Notes: a model not told the origin generated them from the sequence alone. Numbered from the stretch's first letter, positions 10,787-18,251 are shown. The stretch: DNA of 64,000 nucleotides from Robertkochia marina (GCF_004799345.1 NZ_SSMC01000001.1:1426001-1490000); one strand, 5' to 3'. Made by a program: numbers and translations.

Positions 10787-11476
10787 ATGATACTTTTTCA
10801 AGAAGCTTCGCTGGAGGCATCAGAGGAATTGCTCTCTGAAGAGAAAACCCTCTCCGTTATTGACCTTATCGCTAATGGCGGTACAGGAAGTGTGGTCATC
10901 ATTGCTATTCTTTTCGTGTTGCTCTTCGTAGCCTTGTACATTTATTTCGAACGACTCTTTGCCATTAAGGCGGCTTCGAAGATCGATAAGAACTTCATGA
11001 ACCAGATCAGAGATCACGTTTCAGGGGGTAAGCTTGAATCGGCACGTATACTTTGTGCACAGACAGACTCTCCTGTAGCACGTCTAACTGAAAAAGGGAT
11101 ATCGAGAATAGGAAAACCCCTGGAAGATATCAATAAGGCTATTGAGACAGCAGGTACCCTTGAGGTATATAAGCTGGAGAAGAACGTGAGTATCCTGGCT
11201 ACTGTGGCCGGTGCAGCTCCTATGATCGGGTTTCTTGGAACGGTGATCGGGATGATACTCGCCTTCCATCAAATGGCTACCAGCGGCGGACAGGCTGAAA
11301 TGGGGCAATTGGCAAGCGGTATCTATACGGCCATGACCACTACTGTAGCCGGACTGATCGTGGGTATTATTGCTTATATAGGATATAACCACCTGGTGGT
11401 GCGTACCGATAAGGTTGTGCACACCATGGAAAGTAATGCTGTTGATTTCTTAGACCTGCTCAACGAGCCGGTCTAA
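10787..11476 (+). CDS. MotA/TolQ/ExbB proton channel family protein
   Basis: This is the channel subunit of an ExbB-ExbD-TonB energy-transduction complex in the inner membrane. The 229-residue protein has an N-terminal membrane segment (VVIIAILFVLLFVALYIYF) and two C-terminal membrane segments (ATVAGAAPMIGFLGTVIGMI and TTTVAGLIVGIIAYIGY) with the family's conserved small-residue pattern. I use the ATG at 10787; an in-frame TTG two codons earlier is less likely. It is followed at 49 bases by an ExbD-like gene and then a TonB-like gene. Confidence 0.9.
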   Translation: MILFQEASLEASEELLSEEKTLSVIDLIANGGTGSVVIIAILFVLLFVALYIYFERLFAIKAASKIDKNFMNQIRDHVSGGKLESARILCAQTDSPVARLTEKGISRIGKPLEDINKAIETAGTLEVYKLEKNVSILATVAGAAPMIGFLGTVIGMILAFHQMATSGGQAEMGQLASGIYTAMTTTVAGLIVGIIAYIGYNHLVVRTDKVVHTMESNAVDFLDLLNEPV

Positions 11477-11524
11477 GACTAACAGTCTTCTCATTAACCC
11501 CAAGGGTAATTTAAAACCGCGCTT

Positions 11525-11911
11525 ATGAATCTTAGAGGAAGAAATAAGGTGTCTCCTGAATTCAGTATGAGTTCAATGACCGATATTGTTTTCCTGCTAT
11601 TGGTATTCTTTATGATCACCTCCAATGCACCTAATGCTCTTGATCTGTTGCTGCCAAAAGCCAAAGGAAAATCAACCAATACCCAGAATGTTTCTGTGAG
11701 TATCAATAAAAATCTTGAGTTTTTTGTAGATAATACAAAGGTTAAGGAAGAGTTCCTGGAAACAGAACTTCGCAGGCGTTTGAAAGACGTTGACAAACCT
11801 ACCATCATCCTGAGGGCTGAAGAAAGTGTGCCGATCAATAATGCAGTGCAGGTGATGGATATTGCTAATCAGAACAAGTATAAAGTAATCCTGGCAGTAC
11901 GTCCTAATTAA
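11525..11911 (+). CDS. ExbD/TolR-family biopolymer transport protein
   Basis: The 128-residue protein has the ExbD plan. A short cytosolic N-terminus precedes one membrane helix (DIVFLLLVFFMITSNA) carrying the conserved Asp at its start, expected to take part in proton conduction. A periplasmic alpha/beta domain ending in YKVILAVRPN follows. It lies between the ExbB-like and TonB-like genes. Its stop and the TonB start share one base (TAATG), which implies translational coupling. Confidence 0.92.
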   Translation: MNLRGRNKVSPEFSMSSMTDIVFLLLVFFMITSNAPNALDLLLPKAKGKSTNTQNVSVSINKNLEFFVDNTKVKEEFLETELRRRLKDVDKPTIILRAEESVPINNAVQVMDIANQNKYKVILAVRPN

Positions 11912-12831
11912 TGTCTTTATTTGATACCCGACATAAAAGAAAATCTTTTACCCTGACCACCATATTGTTGTCAGGGATTATCCTTTTGATGTTTTATGTG
12001 GGGTTGTCATACCTTGACCCGCCCATAGAATCAGGGATCTCGGTGAATTTCGGATACACTGATGTGGGTAGCGGGAAGGTGCAGCCTAAAGAGCCTATCC
12101 GTTCAAAACCGGAACCCATTCCGGAACCAGAACCTGTACAGGAACAGGCAGAAGAAGTGCCTGCACCGGCAGAGCCCGAACCTGCAGAGGCCTCAGAAGA
12201 GGAGGTGGTAACCCAGGACAACGAAGAGGCCATTGCTATGCGCAAGGCTGAAGAAGAGCGTAAGCGTAAGCTTGATGCCGAACGTAAAGAGCGTGAGCGA
12301 CAGGAGCAAATTGAGCGTGATCGTATCGCAGAAGAACAACGTAAAGAAGCGGAGCGTAAGGCCGAGCAGGAACGAATTCGTCAGGAGCAGGAGGCTAAAA
12401 AGCGTCAGCTCGACCAACTGATGGGCGGACTGAACAATAGTGAAGGAACTGCCACAGGAGGAGAAGGTAATGATAACAGCCCGGGTGATAAAGGCCAGCT
12501 CAATGGCGACCCTTATGCCAGTAGTTACTTCGGAAGTCCCGGAAGCGGCTCCGGAGGAGTAGGTTACGGACTGAACGGTCGCAGCCTGGTTACCGGACAG
12601 AAGTATGTTCAGGACTGCAACGAAACCGGAAGGGTGGTTGTAAAGATCGAAGTAGACCGCAGCGGAAGAGTCATTAATGCCGTTCCCGGAGTGCGCGGGT
12701 CTACCAATACTGCTGCATGTTTGACCGAAGCAGCAGAAAAAACAGCGAGATCCTATCGCTGGAATTCCGATGCCAATGCCCCTTCAAGGCAGGTCGGATT
12801 TGTAGTGGTCAATTTCAAACTAGGGGAATAA
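11911..12831 (+). CDS. TonB-family energy transducer
   Basis: This 306-residue protein has an N-terminal membrane anchor near residues 14-31 (LTTILLSGIILLMFYVGL). A Pro/Glu-rich stretch (about 50-100), a highly charged Glu/Arg/Lys segment likely to be a long helix (about 105-170) and a Gly/Ser-rich segment follow. The C-terminal domain (about 230-306, ending VGFVVVNFKLGE) fits a TonB C-terminal fold for contacting outer-membrane receptors. With the two preceding genes it forms a full ExbB-ExbD-TonB module. folC starts four bases later and is probably in the same transcript. Confidence 0.85.
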   Translation: MSLFDTRHKRKSFTLTTILLSGIILLMFYVGLSYLDPPIESGISVNFGYTDVGSGKVQPKEPIRSKPEPIPEPEPVQEQAEEVPAPAEPEPAEASEEEVVTQDNEEAIAMRKAEEERKRKLDAERKERERQEQIERDRIAEEQRKEAERKAEQERIRQEQEAKKRQLDQLMGGLNNSEGTATGGEGNDNSPGDKGQLNGDPYASSYFGSPGSGSGGVGYGLNGRSLVTGQKYVQDCNETGRVVVKIEVDRSGRVINAVPGVRGSTNTAACLTEAAEKTARSYRWNSDANAPSRQVGFVVVNFKLGE

Positions 12832-12834
12832 ACT

Positions 12835-14046
12835 ATGACGTATCAGGAAACGGTAGACTGGATGTTTATGCAGCTGCCGATGTATCAGCGGGAAGGCAAA
12901 ACTGCCTTTCGGCCAAAGCTGGCTAATACACTGGCGCTCGATGCTCGCCTTGGGCAGCCGCATGCCCGGTATAAAAGCATTCATGTAGCGGGAACCAACG
13001 GTAAAGGCTCTACCAGTCATATGATCGCCTCTGTGTTGCAGGAGGCAGGGTATAAGGTAGGCTTGTATACTTCACCCCATCTCAAGGACTTCAGAGAACG
13101 TATTAAGGTCAATGGACAAATGATCCCCGAAGCTGAGGTGGTTGACTTTGTAGCCGCGCATATGGCGTTCTTTCAAGAGCATCGATGCTCTTTCTTTGAA
13201 ATGACCGTAGGACTTGCCTTTGATTATTTTGCAAGGGCAGGAGTTGATTTTGCAGTGATCGAAGTAGGGCTTGGGGGACGACTTGATTCTACCAATATTA
13301 TTACCCCTGAGGTTTCTGTGATCACCAATATCGGTTATGATCACATGGATCTTTTGGGTGATACCCTGGAAAAGATCGCTGCCGAAAAGGCCGGGATCAT
13401 TAAACCGGGTGTGCCGGTAGTCATCAGTGAGTACCAGGAAGAGACCTGGCCGGTATTTCAGGAGAAAGCACGGGCAGAAAATGCAGAGCTGGTATTGGCA
13501 GGTGAACTTGATGACACCTATCTGTCTGACCTTAAAGGAAAATATCAAAATAAAAACCTGAGGGCTGCCGTGGCGGCAGTAAGGGCTCTGCAAGGTGTTC
13601 AGGTGTCTGATGACATTCTTAAAGTCGGTTTGTTGAAAACCGTTGAGAACACCGGATTGCTCGGGAGGTGGCAGGTACTGCAAACAGCTCCCAAAGTTAT
13701 CTGTGATACTGCCCATAATATGGAAGGTTTGTCATTGGTGATGGAGCAGTTAAAGGAAGAAGATTATGATCATCTGCATATTGTTCTCGGCGTGGTTAAG
13801 GACAAAGCTTTAGATCTGATCCTGCCTTTATTCCCTTCAGAAGGGGTTCAATATTACTTTACGGCCCCCGATATTCCGAGAAAACTGGATGCCAAGGTAC
13901 TGCAGGCTAAAGCTGCCGAATTCGGGTTGAATGGAGCGGTATATGCCTCAGTAACAGAAGCCCTCGAAAAGGCCTGTAAGCAAGCGACTACAAACGATCT
14001 GGTGTTTGTTGGAGGGAGTACTTTTACCGTTGCAGAAATAGTGTGA
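12835..14046 (+). CDS. folC: Bifunctional folylpolyglutamate synthase/dihydrofolate synthase
   Basis: This is an ATP-dependent ligase adding glutamate to dihydropteroate or folates. The 403-residue protein has the Mur-ligase-type P-loop VAGTNGKGSTSHMIAS near residue 51, then GLYTSPHLKDFRERI, VGLGGRLDSTNI and NIGYDHMDLLGDTLEKIA. The C-terminal domain includes VICDTAHNMEG. It follows the TonB-type gene by three bases, and the first tRNA-Val promoter begins within 20 bases after its stop. Confidence 0.95.
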   Translation: MTYQETVDWMFMQLPMYQREGKTAFRPKLANTLALDARLGQPHARYKSIHVAGTNGKGSTSHMIASVLQEAGYKVGLYTSPHLKDFRERIKVNGQMIPEAEVVDFVAAHMAFFQEHRCSFFEMTVGLAFDYFARAGVDFAVIEVGLGGRLDSTNIITPEVSVITNIGYDHMDLLGDTLEKIAAEKAGIIKPGVPVVISEYQEETWPVFQEKARAENAELVLAGELDDTYLSDLKGKYQNKNLRAAVAAVRALQGVQVSDDILKVGLLKTVENTGLLGRWQVLQTAPKVICDTAHNMEGLSLVMEQLKEEDYDHLHIVLGVVKDKALDLILPLFPSEGVQYYFTAPDIPRKLDAKVLQAKAAEFGLNGAVYASVTEALEKACKQATTNDLVFVGGSTFTVAEIV

Positions 14047-14063
14047 TTTATTTTTTCTTTTCT

Positions 14064-14094
14064 TTTGCAGGATACAAAAACTGTTCTATATTTG
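14064..14094 (+). promoter_or_regulatory. Promoter of the first tRNA-Val
   Basis: TTTG (14064-14067), a 19-base spacer and TATATTTG (14087-14094) match the Bacteroidetes consensus exactly. The spacing is identical to that of the second tRNA copy. Confidence 0.85.
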
Positions 14095-14135
14095 CATCCG
14101 CAATCAGGGAGCAAGTAAGCTTTCTAAAGCATAAG

Positions 14136-14210
14136 GGGCGATTAGCTCAGTTGGTTCAGAGCACCTGCCTTACAAGCAGGGGGTCACTGGTTCGAATCCA
14201 GTATCGCCCA
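14136..14210 (+). tRNA. tRNA-Val (anticodon TAC), copy 1
   Basis: The gene folds as a cloverleaf: acceptor stem GGGCGAT with ATCGCCC, D arm with AGCTCAGTTGGTT, anticodon stem CCTGC/GCAGG with loop CTTACAA (anticodon TAC) and T arm with GGTTCGAATCC. Discriminator base is A, and CCA is not encoded. It is identical to the copy at 14834. Its 5' leader is about 30 bases longer than that of copy 2. Confidence 0.97.
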
Positions 14211-14218
14211 CAACCCAA

Positions 14219-14249
14219 AATCCCGATCGGAAACGATCGGGATTTTTTT
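14219..14249 (+). terminator. Terminator of tRNA-Val copy 1
   Basis: A perfect 11-bp stem (AATCCCGATCG / CGATCGGGATT) with a GAAA loop is followed by a T run. It is preceded by CAACCCAA and followed by ATGCCC, flanks that recur on the opposite strand in the repeats just downstream. Confidence 0.9.
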
Positions 14250-14280
14250 ATGCCCTGAAACCGCGTGAACTTGTTCACAG

Positions 14281-14498
14281 GCGGTGAAAGGGCATAAAAA
14301 AACCTGCGGCGCTGCAGGCGCCGGGATTTTAGGTTGAGCATTGCCCCCTCCCGGGATCACGCCCTGCAAGGGTGTAATCCTTCAGAGCTTCCTCGAAGGC
14401 GGTGAAGGGGCATAAAAAAACCTGCGGCGCTGCAGGCGCCGGGATTTTGGGTTGAGCATTGCCCCCTCCCGGGATCACGCCCTGCAAGGGCGTAATCC
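14281..14498 (-). repeat. Terminator-like repeat, type A, copies A1 (14281-14398) and A2 (14399-14498)
   Basis: Two tandem copies 118 bases apart. Each holds, read on the minus strand, a hairpin GGATTACGCCCTTGCAGGG..., then CAACCCAAAATCCCG, a GC-rich stem-loop centred on CTGCAG, a run of seven T and ATGCCC. The flanks match those around the tRNA-Val terminators but in the opposite orientation. Nothing here codes for a credible protein. Confidence 0.85.
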
Positions 14499-14546
14499 CA
14501 ATGCTTTTTCAGGTAGCACTGACTCACCCCTTCCTTCAAAGCTTTC
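14499..14546. repeat. Linker repeat L, copy 1, followed by a hairpin to 14580
   Basis: The segment containing ATGCTTTTTCAGGTAGCACT and CTCACCC is repeated at 15322-15368 after the third type A unit. It is followed by a strong hairpin, CCTTCCCC (14557) with GGGGAAGG (14580). No gene is seen from 14581 to the next repeat. Confidence 0.75.
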
Positions 14547-14654
14547 GGCTTTGACACCTTCCCCTTGCTAAGGGGGAAGGAGAACGTTGTTTTTCATTAT
14601 CTAAAAGGTGGGGTGAAGGTAGTCCTTATTGCGATGGTGAGTATAGAATGCCAC

Positions 14655-14713
14655 CGCGCCTGCTGGCCCCTCGCTCAAAAGGTCCGCCGGACCTTTTTTT
14701 CCATACGGCCCTC
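14655..14713. repeat. Interspersed repeat C, copy 1
   Basis: Contains GCTGGCCCC, CGCTCAAAAGGTCCGCCGG and ACCTTTTTT, with the palindrome AAGGTCC-gcc-GGACCTT. Related copies lie at 15384 and, 40 kb away, at 54311. Confidence 0.75.
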
Positions 14714-14791
14714 CAAGAGTGAAGAGGATTTTAACACTTAAGAGCAGTATTTAGCTTTCTGAAATTTTAGTCATCCTTTTTTTTATAATGC

Positions 14792-14821
14792 TTGTTATAT
14801 ATAAAAACTGTGTTATATTTG
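14792..14821 (+). promoter_or_regulatory. Promoter of the second tRNA-Val
   Basis: TTG (14792-14794), a 19-base spacer and TATATTTG (14814-14821) form a consensus promoter 12 bases before the tRNA. Confidence 0.85.
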
Positions 14822-14833
14822 CACCCGCAATAA

Positions 14834-14908
14834 GGGCGATTAGCTCAGTTGGTTCAGAGCACCTGCCTTACAAGCAGGGGGTCACTGGTTCGAATCCAGT
14901 ATCGCCCA
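14834..14908 (+). tRNA. tRNA-Val (anticodon TAC), copy 2
   Basis: Identical in all 75 bases to the tRNA at 14136: acceptor GGGCGAT/ATCGCCC, anticodon loop CTTACAA and no encoded CCA. It has its own promoter and its own terminator, so both copies look functional. The distance between the two starts is 698 bases. Confidence 0.97.
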
Positions 14909-14916
14909 CAACCCAA

Positions 14917-14947
14917 AATCCCGATCAGAAACGATCGGGATTTTTTT
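14917..14947 (+). terminator. Terminator of tRNA-Val copy 2
   Basis: Same terminator as in copy 1 with one changed base (CAGAAACG in place of CGGAAACG), which costs the innermost pair. It is followed by seven or more T. Confidence 0.88.
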
Positions 14948-14983
14948 ATGCCCTTCAGCGAGCCAAGCTTGCTTGAGTGAAGC

Positions 14984-15321
14984 GTGAGGGCATAAAAAAA
15001 CTCCCCAAAGGCGTAGCCTTTGCGGGATTTTGGGATTGCAACATCCCCATAGTCAGGATCACGCCCTGCAAGGGCGTAATCCTCCAGAGCTTACTCGAAG
15101 GCGGTGAAGGGGCATAAAAAAACTCCCCAAAGGCGTAGCCTTTGCGGGATTTTGGGATTGCAACATCCCCATAGTCAGGATCACGCCCTGCAAGGGCGTA
15201 ATCCTCCAGAGCTTCCTCGAAGGCGGTGAAAGGGCATAAAAAAACCTGTGGCGCTGCAGGCGCCGGGATTTTGGGTTGAGCATTGCCCCCTCCCGGGATC
15301 ACGCCCGAAAGGGCGTAATCC
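14984..15321 (-). repeat. Terminator-like repeats B1, B2 and A3
   Basis: Three tandem units about 122 bases apart: B1 from 14984, B2 from 15101 and A3 from 15223 to 15321. B1 and B2 are almost identical. They keep the same flanks as type A (minus strand: CAAAATCCCG ... TTTTTTTATGCCC, and the GGATTACGCCC hairpin), but the stem is CAAAGGC-TAC-GCCTTTG instead of the type A stem. A3 returns to the type A stem. No protein-coding gene is supported. Confidence 0.85.
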
Positions 15322-15368
15322 AAATGCTTTTTCAGGTAGCACTGGCTCACCCTTCCGTCAAAGCTTTC
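15322..15368. repeat. Linker repeat L, copy 2
   Basis: ATGCTTTTTCAGGTAGCACT, CTCACCC and TCAAAGCTTTC recur in the same order as after repeat A2, showing that the block downstream of the tRNA was duplicated as a unit. Confidence 0.75.
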
Positions 15369-15383
15369 ACCTTTTCTTCCACC

Positions 15384-15463
15384 CGCCAGCTGGCCCCCCT
15401 GGCTGCCGTCAGGCAGTTTCGCTCAAAAGGTCCGCCGGACCTTTTTATTACCGCTCGGTCCTC
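15384..15463. repeat. Interspersed repeat C, copy 2
   Basis: GCCAGCTGGCCCC and CGCTCAAAAGGTCCGCCGG recur, with about 20 extra bases between them and ending CGCTCGGTCCTC. From here to the next gene at 15841 I see no coding sequence apart from the short repeat at 15692. Confidence 0.75.
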
Positions 15464-15691
15464 CCTTGGAGGAGAAGAGGACTGTTGTTTTATAAAGATT
15501 TCTGGGAAGGAATTGATGGTAGCCTTCGTCGCCCTTCATATGCCCTTATGTCTGCCGATAGGCAAGTATTCCTTAGAGGTATTCAGTGAGACCTGGTTTA
15601 ACGGGTTCATCCAAATCATCTCTATATACCGCTTTGAAAAAGGCATATTAGTCATCCTTTTCCGGTTTTCGATATCCCTGACACATTTTTT

Positions 15692-15714
15692 TCCTGATTT
15701 ATTGAAAATCAATA
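15692..15714. repeat. 23-bp exact repeat, copy 1, upstream of the lipoprotein gene at 15841
   Basis: A 23-base segment (TCCTGATTTATTGAAAA, then TCAATA) is repeated exactly at 16396. It contains the small inverted repeat ATTGA-AAA-TCAAT. It lies about 126 bases before the gene. Confidence 0.7.
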
Positions 15715-15840
15715 GTTCAGGACCCTTGTTTTTGGAAGTATAGGTAGCTTCGGGATGTTCTCAATTGGCTGATTTAGTATGCTGGTAGAACACTCAACCC
15801 GGATGGACCTGTTAGGGTTTATCTGTAAAACTTAATAGTT

Positions 15841-16233
15841 ATGCGCAGAATATGTTGTTTAGCATTGGCAGTTTATACGCTCCTTGTTTTTAGTTCGTGC
15901 TTTAGTTACCGCGAAGTAAACCAAAATGAGGACCTTGTCAGCCATAAGGGCATTAAATACAAGGCGACTGTGCCCGTCAATAATTCAAGTAAAAAAAGGA
16001 TCATAGCAGATTCAGTTTATTGGGCGCAGGACAGCGTCTGGATGAGAACGAATAGTAAACTCATCGGAGTCTCCGCGGCAGGCGTTAAGGTTGAAGAACG
16101 CAAGGTTGATTGGCTTCCGACTTTGCTAATTTTCACAGGAGCAGGTGCTGTGATTGTAGGTATTGGATTTATTGTATTGGATGGAGCATTTGATGTGGAT
16201 TGGGGGCTGTCAAAAGCATTTCAAACGGAGTGA
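15841..16233 (+). CDS. Small putative lipoprotein with a C-terminal membrane segment
   Basis: I do not recognise this 130-residue protein. It starts with a lipoprotein-type signal (LAVYTLLVFSSC, Cys at about residue 20). A charged middle region is followed by one hydrophobic segment (LPTLLIFTGAGAVIVGIGFIVLD, near 100-120). It would be anchored in the envelope. It shares a 23-bp upstream repeat with the next gene, so the two may be co-regulated. Function is unknown. Confidence 0.65.
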   Translation: MRRICCLALAVYTLLVFSSCFSYREVNQNEDLVSHKGIKYKATVPVNNSSKKRIIADSVYWAQDSVWMRTNSKLIGVSAAGVKVEERKVDWLPTLLIFTGAGAVIVGIGFIVLDGAFDVDWGLSKAFQTE

Positions 16234-16395
16234 TCTTTTTTTGTTGATAGGTTGCAGAAGATTTATAAAGGACTAATTGATAAGCTTTCAGTGTGGTGTA
16301 TGGGTATGGTAGTGAATCTTTGTGGTATTTAGATTGTCCGTCTATTTTGTTAAGCAGCGTGTTCCCCGGGGGTATTTCCCCTTCTGCTATACCTG

Positions 16396-16418
16396 TCCTG
16401 ATTTATTGAAAATCAATA
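16396..16418. repeat. 23-bp exact repeat, copy 2, upstream of the gene at 16493
   Basis: Exact copy of the 15692 repeat, 75 bases before the next ATG. It is followed by AGGGATATCCGATTT. A related element, CGATATCCCT, precedes copy 1, so the flanks look inverted relative to the core. The rest of the 259-base spacer (16234-16492) holds no gene. Confidence 0.7.
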
Positions 16419-16492
16419 ATAAGGGATATCCGATTTCTACCGGGGCTTACCTTTAGTCCTGTGAACTCTTTACATGTTTAATTTTCTAAATA

Positions 16493-17014
16493 ATGAAACG
16501 GTCTGTATTCTTGCTCTTATTAATATTTCAGTTTGGTGTATCCGCCTGGTCACAGACGCAGGAGGAATTGATTTTTGAACGTCCTTTGAATAATTTATAT
16601 CTCGGCTTTTTGGGAGACCTTTCTTTGATAGCTGTAAACTATGAGCGCCTGTTCGAAATAAACTCCAGGGTTCTACTTGCCGGACAATTGGGGGTGGGTT
16701 ATAATGAAGAATTTCAACTTTGTTTTTTTGGGCCTTGTCAAGAACCCGCTGAAAAGTTTGTCACTTTTCCCGTAAGGTTCTCCGGGCTTTTAGGGAAGAA
16801 AAAGCACTTCCTGGAAGTTGGCGTTGGCGGAACTTTGGTTTACGGTTCGTCACCGCATCCCTATTATGTGTATCCTCTTGTTGGATACCGACTTCAGCCT
16901 CTAGTGAAACAAAAAATGGTATTCAGGGTCTTTGCTTTATATCCATTTAAAAGTCGACAGGACCAAGCAATTATGCCTATACCGATGGGGTTGAGTTTGG
17001 GGGTGGCCTTCTAA
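16493..17014 (+). CDS. Putative secreted or outer-membrane beta-barrel protein
   Basis: The 173-residue protein is not recognised. It begins with a clear Sec signal peptide (RSVFLLLLIFQFGVSAWS, cleavage near SAWSQ). It then has alternating hydrophobic strands with Tyr/Gly-rich turns (LYLGFLGDLSLIAVNYERLF, LLAGQLGVGYN, HFLEVGVGGTLVYG) and ends in a strand closing with Phe (LSLGVAF), as small outer-membrane barrels do. The Cys pair in LCFFGPC may form a loop disulfide. Neighbours are also envelope genes. Confidence 0.65.
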   Translation: MKRSVFLLLLIFQFGVSAWSQTQEELIFERPLNNLYLGFLGDLSLIAVNYERLFEINSRVLLAGQLGVGYNEEFQLCFFGPCQEPAEKFVTFPVRFSGLLGKKKHFLEVGVGGTLVYGSSPHPYYVYPLVGYRLQPLVKQKMVFRVFALYPFKSRQDQAIMPIPMGLSLGVAF

Positions 17015-17214
17015 TACAACTCCAGGTGATTTGTTAACGTTACGCTCTTCCATTATGGGTCGGACCTATTCATTCATCCAGACAAATTCAAGGTCATTCA
17101 AATTATGGACGAATGTTTTGGTGTCTAAACACAACTTAGGATTCCTTATCTTTCTGGATTATTTCAACATTCTTTTAAAAACGCTTTTTTCAAGTTTATT
17201 CAACTCCGGTTCTA

Positions 17215-18108
17215 ATGCCTTTCAGATTCATCTTTCCTATTGTTTTGTGGGCCTTCACCTGTTCCCTGTTTGGTCAATCTGACAGCGTCGGGGTGCGTGA
17301 TATTGTTACTAAGACCATGGAAGAGCAATGGCAGTTATCTCCCTCTTCAGATAAAGGCACCTTTCGCATCACCTCTTACAAACCTATTTATATGTTGTTG
17401 GCGCGCTATAGTACCAGCCCCAATTCACTGCCTTTTAGTGAGAACCCGGATTACAGAGCTGTTGAACCTGCAGCCTATGACAGGGTAGAGTCCCGCCTGC
17501 AATTCAGTTTTAAAACCAAGATCTTCCACAATATGTTCTTTGGTCACGGCGATCTGTGGGTGGCCTATACCCAGCTGGCGCATTGGCAGGTGTATAATGA
17601 GGAGCTGTCAAGACCCTTTCGGGAATTGAATTATGAGCCGGAGTTGCTGCTTAATTTTCCTATGAAAATTAAGTTCGGTTCTGCCGCCATCAGGATGATG
17701 GGTTTGTCGTTTAATCACCAGTCTAACGGGAGGTCATTGCCATATTCCCGAAGCTGGAATCGTATTATTTTTCATTTGGGAATGGAAAGCGATCACTGGC
17801 AATTATTTCTTCGTCCCTGGATTCGGATCGATGACGCCGATGATGAAAACCCTAAAATTACCGACTTTGTGGGTCGGGCTAATGCCACCTTCGTATACAG
17901 CAGGAAACAACATAGCCTCTACAGTATACTGCATACTGATCTTTCACTCGGCAATCATAAAGGGAGCCTTGAGTTAAATTATTTATTCCCCATAAAAGGT
18001 ACGCTTAGAGGGCATGCACAGATCTTTCACGGTTATGGAGAAACCATGATCGACTACAACCACCGTCAAACCACTTTTGGCATCGGACTTTCTTTTGTTG
18101 ATTGGTAG
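17215..18108 (+). CDS. pldA: Outer-membrane phospholipase A
   Basis: OMPLA is a calcium-dependent outer-membrane phospholipase that hydrolyses phospholipids misplaced in the outer leaflet. After a signal peptide (LWAFTCSLFGQ) the 297-residue protein has FNHQSNGRSLPYSRSWNRI, placing His168, Ser170 and Asn182 in the spacing of the OMPLA catalytic triad. The rest is a 12-strand barrel by homology, and the last strand ends TFGIGLSFVDW. The DUF5694 gene converges on it. Confidence 0.93.
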   Translation: MPFRFIFPIVLWAFTCSLFGQSDSVGVRDIVTKTMEEQWQLSPSSDKGTFRITSYKPIYMLLARYSTSPNSLPFSENPDYRAVEPAAYDRVESRLQFSFKTKIFHNMFFGHGDLWVAYTQLAHWQVYNEELSRPFRELNYEPELLLNFPMKIKFGSAAIRMMGLSFNHQSNGRSLPYSRSWNRIIFHLGMESDHWQLFLRPWIRIDDADDENPKITDFVGRANATFVYSRKQHSLYSILHTDLSLGNHKGSLELNYLFPIKGTLRGHAQIFHGYGETMIDYNHRQTTFGIGLSFVDW

Positions 18109-18116
18109 TTTTTTAG

Positions 18117-18144
18117 GTTACGGGTTACGGGTTACGGGTTACGG
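18117..18144. repeat. Heptamer tandem repeat GTTACGG x4
   Basis: Four perfect copies of GTTACGG lie just after the pldA stop, in the 143-base convergent spacer. Confidence 0.9.
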
Positions 18145-18194
18145 TGTAGGGGTTGCCGAATGGAAATTCCAAAACCGGCCAACTCCTCCTTCTC

Positions 18195-18229
18195 TTCTCT
18201 CTTCTCTCTTCTCTCTTCTCTCTTCTCTC
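18195..18229. repeat. Heptamer tandem repeat TTCTCTC x5
   Basis: Five perfect copies of TTCTCTC with related CT-rich flanks lie in the same spacer as the GTTACGG array. Both have a period of seven. Confidence 0.9.
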
Positions 18230-18251
18230 TACTCTCCACTCGCTAAAGAAA

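Noticed and set aside
14156-14341. Frame antisense to the first tRNA-Val, encoding a WIRTSDPLL-type peptide
   Set aside because: Such peptides are well-known false calls from the antisense of tRNA genes. The rest of the frame is terminator and repeat sequence.
14281-15321. CRISPR array
   Set aside because: The units are about 120 bases long, the parts between the hairpins are also conserved, and there are no unique spacers and no cas genes.
14955-15350. Frames of 70-130 codons across the A and B repeats
   Set aside because: They repeat the same peptide because the DNA repeats. No homology or start signal supports them.
17031-17282. Frame of 83 codons overlapping the start of pldA
   Set aside because: It overlaps the signal peptide of a well-supported gene and has no recognisable features.
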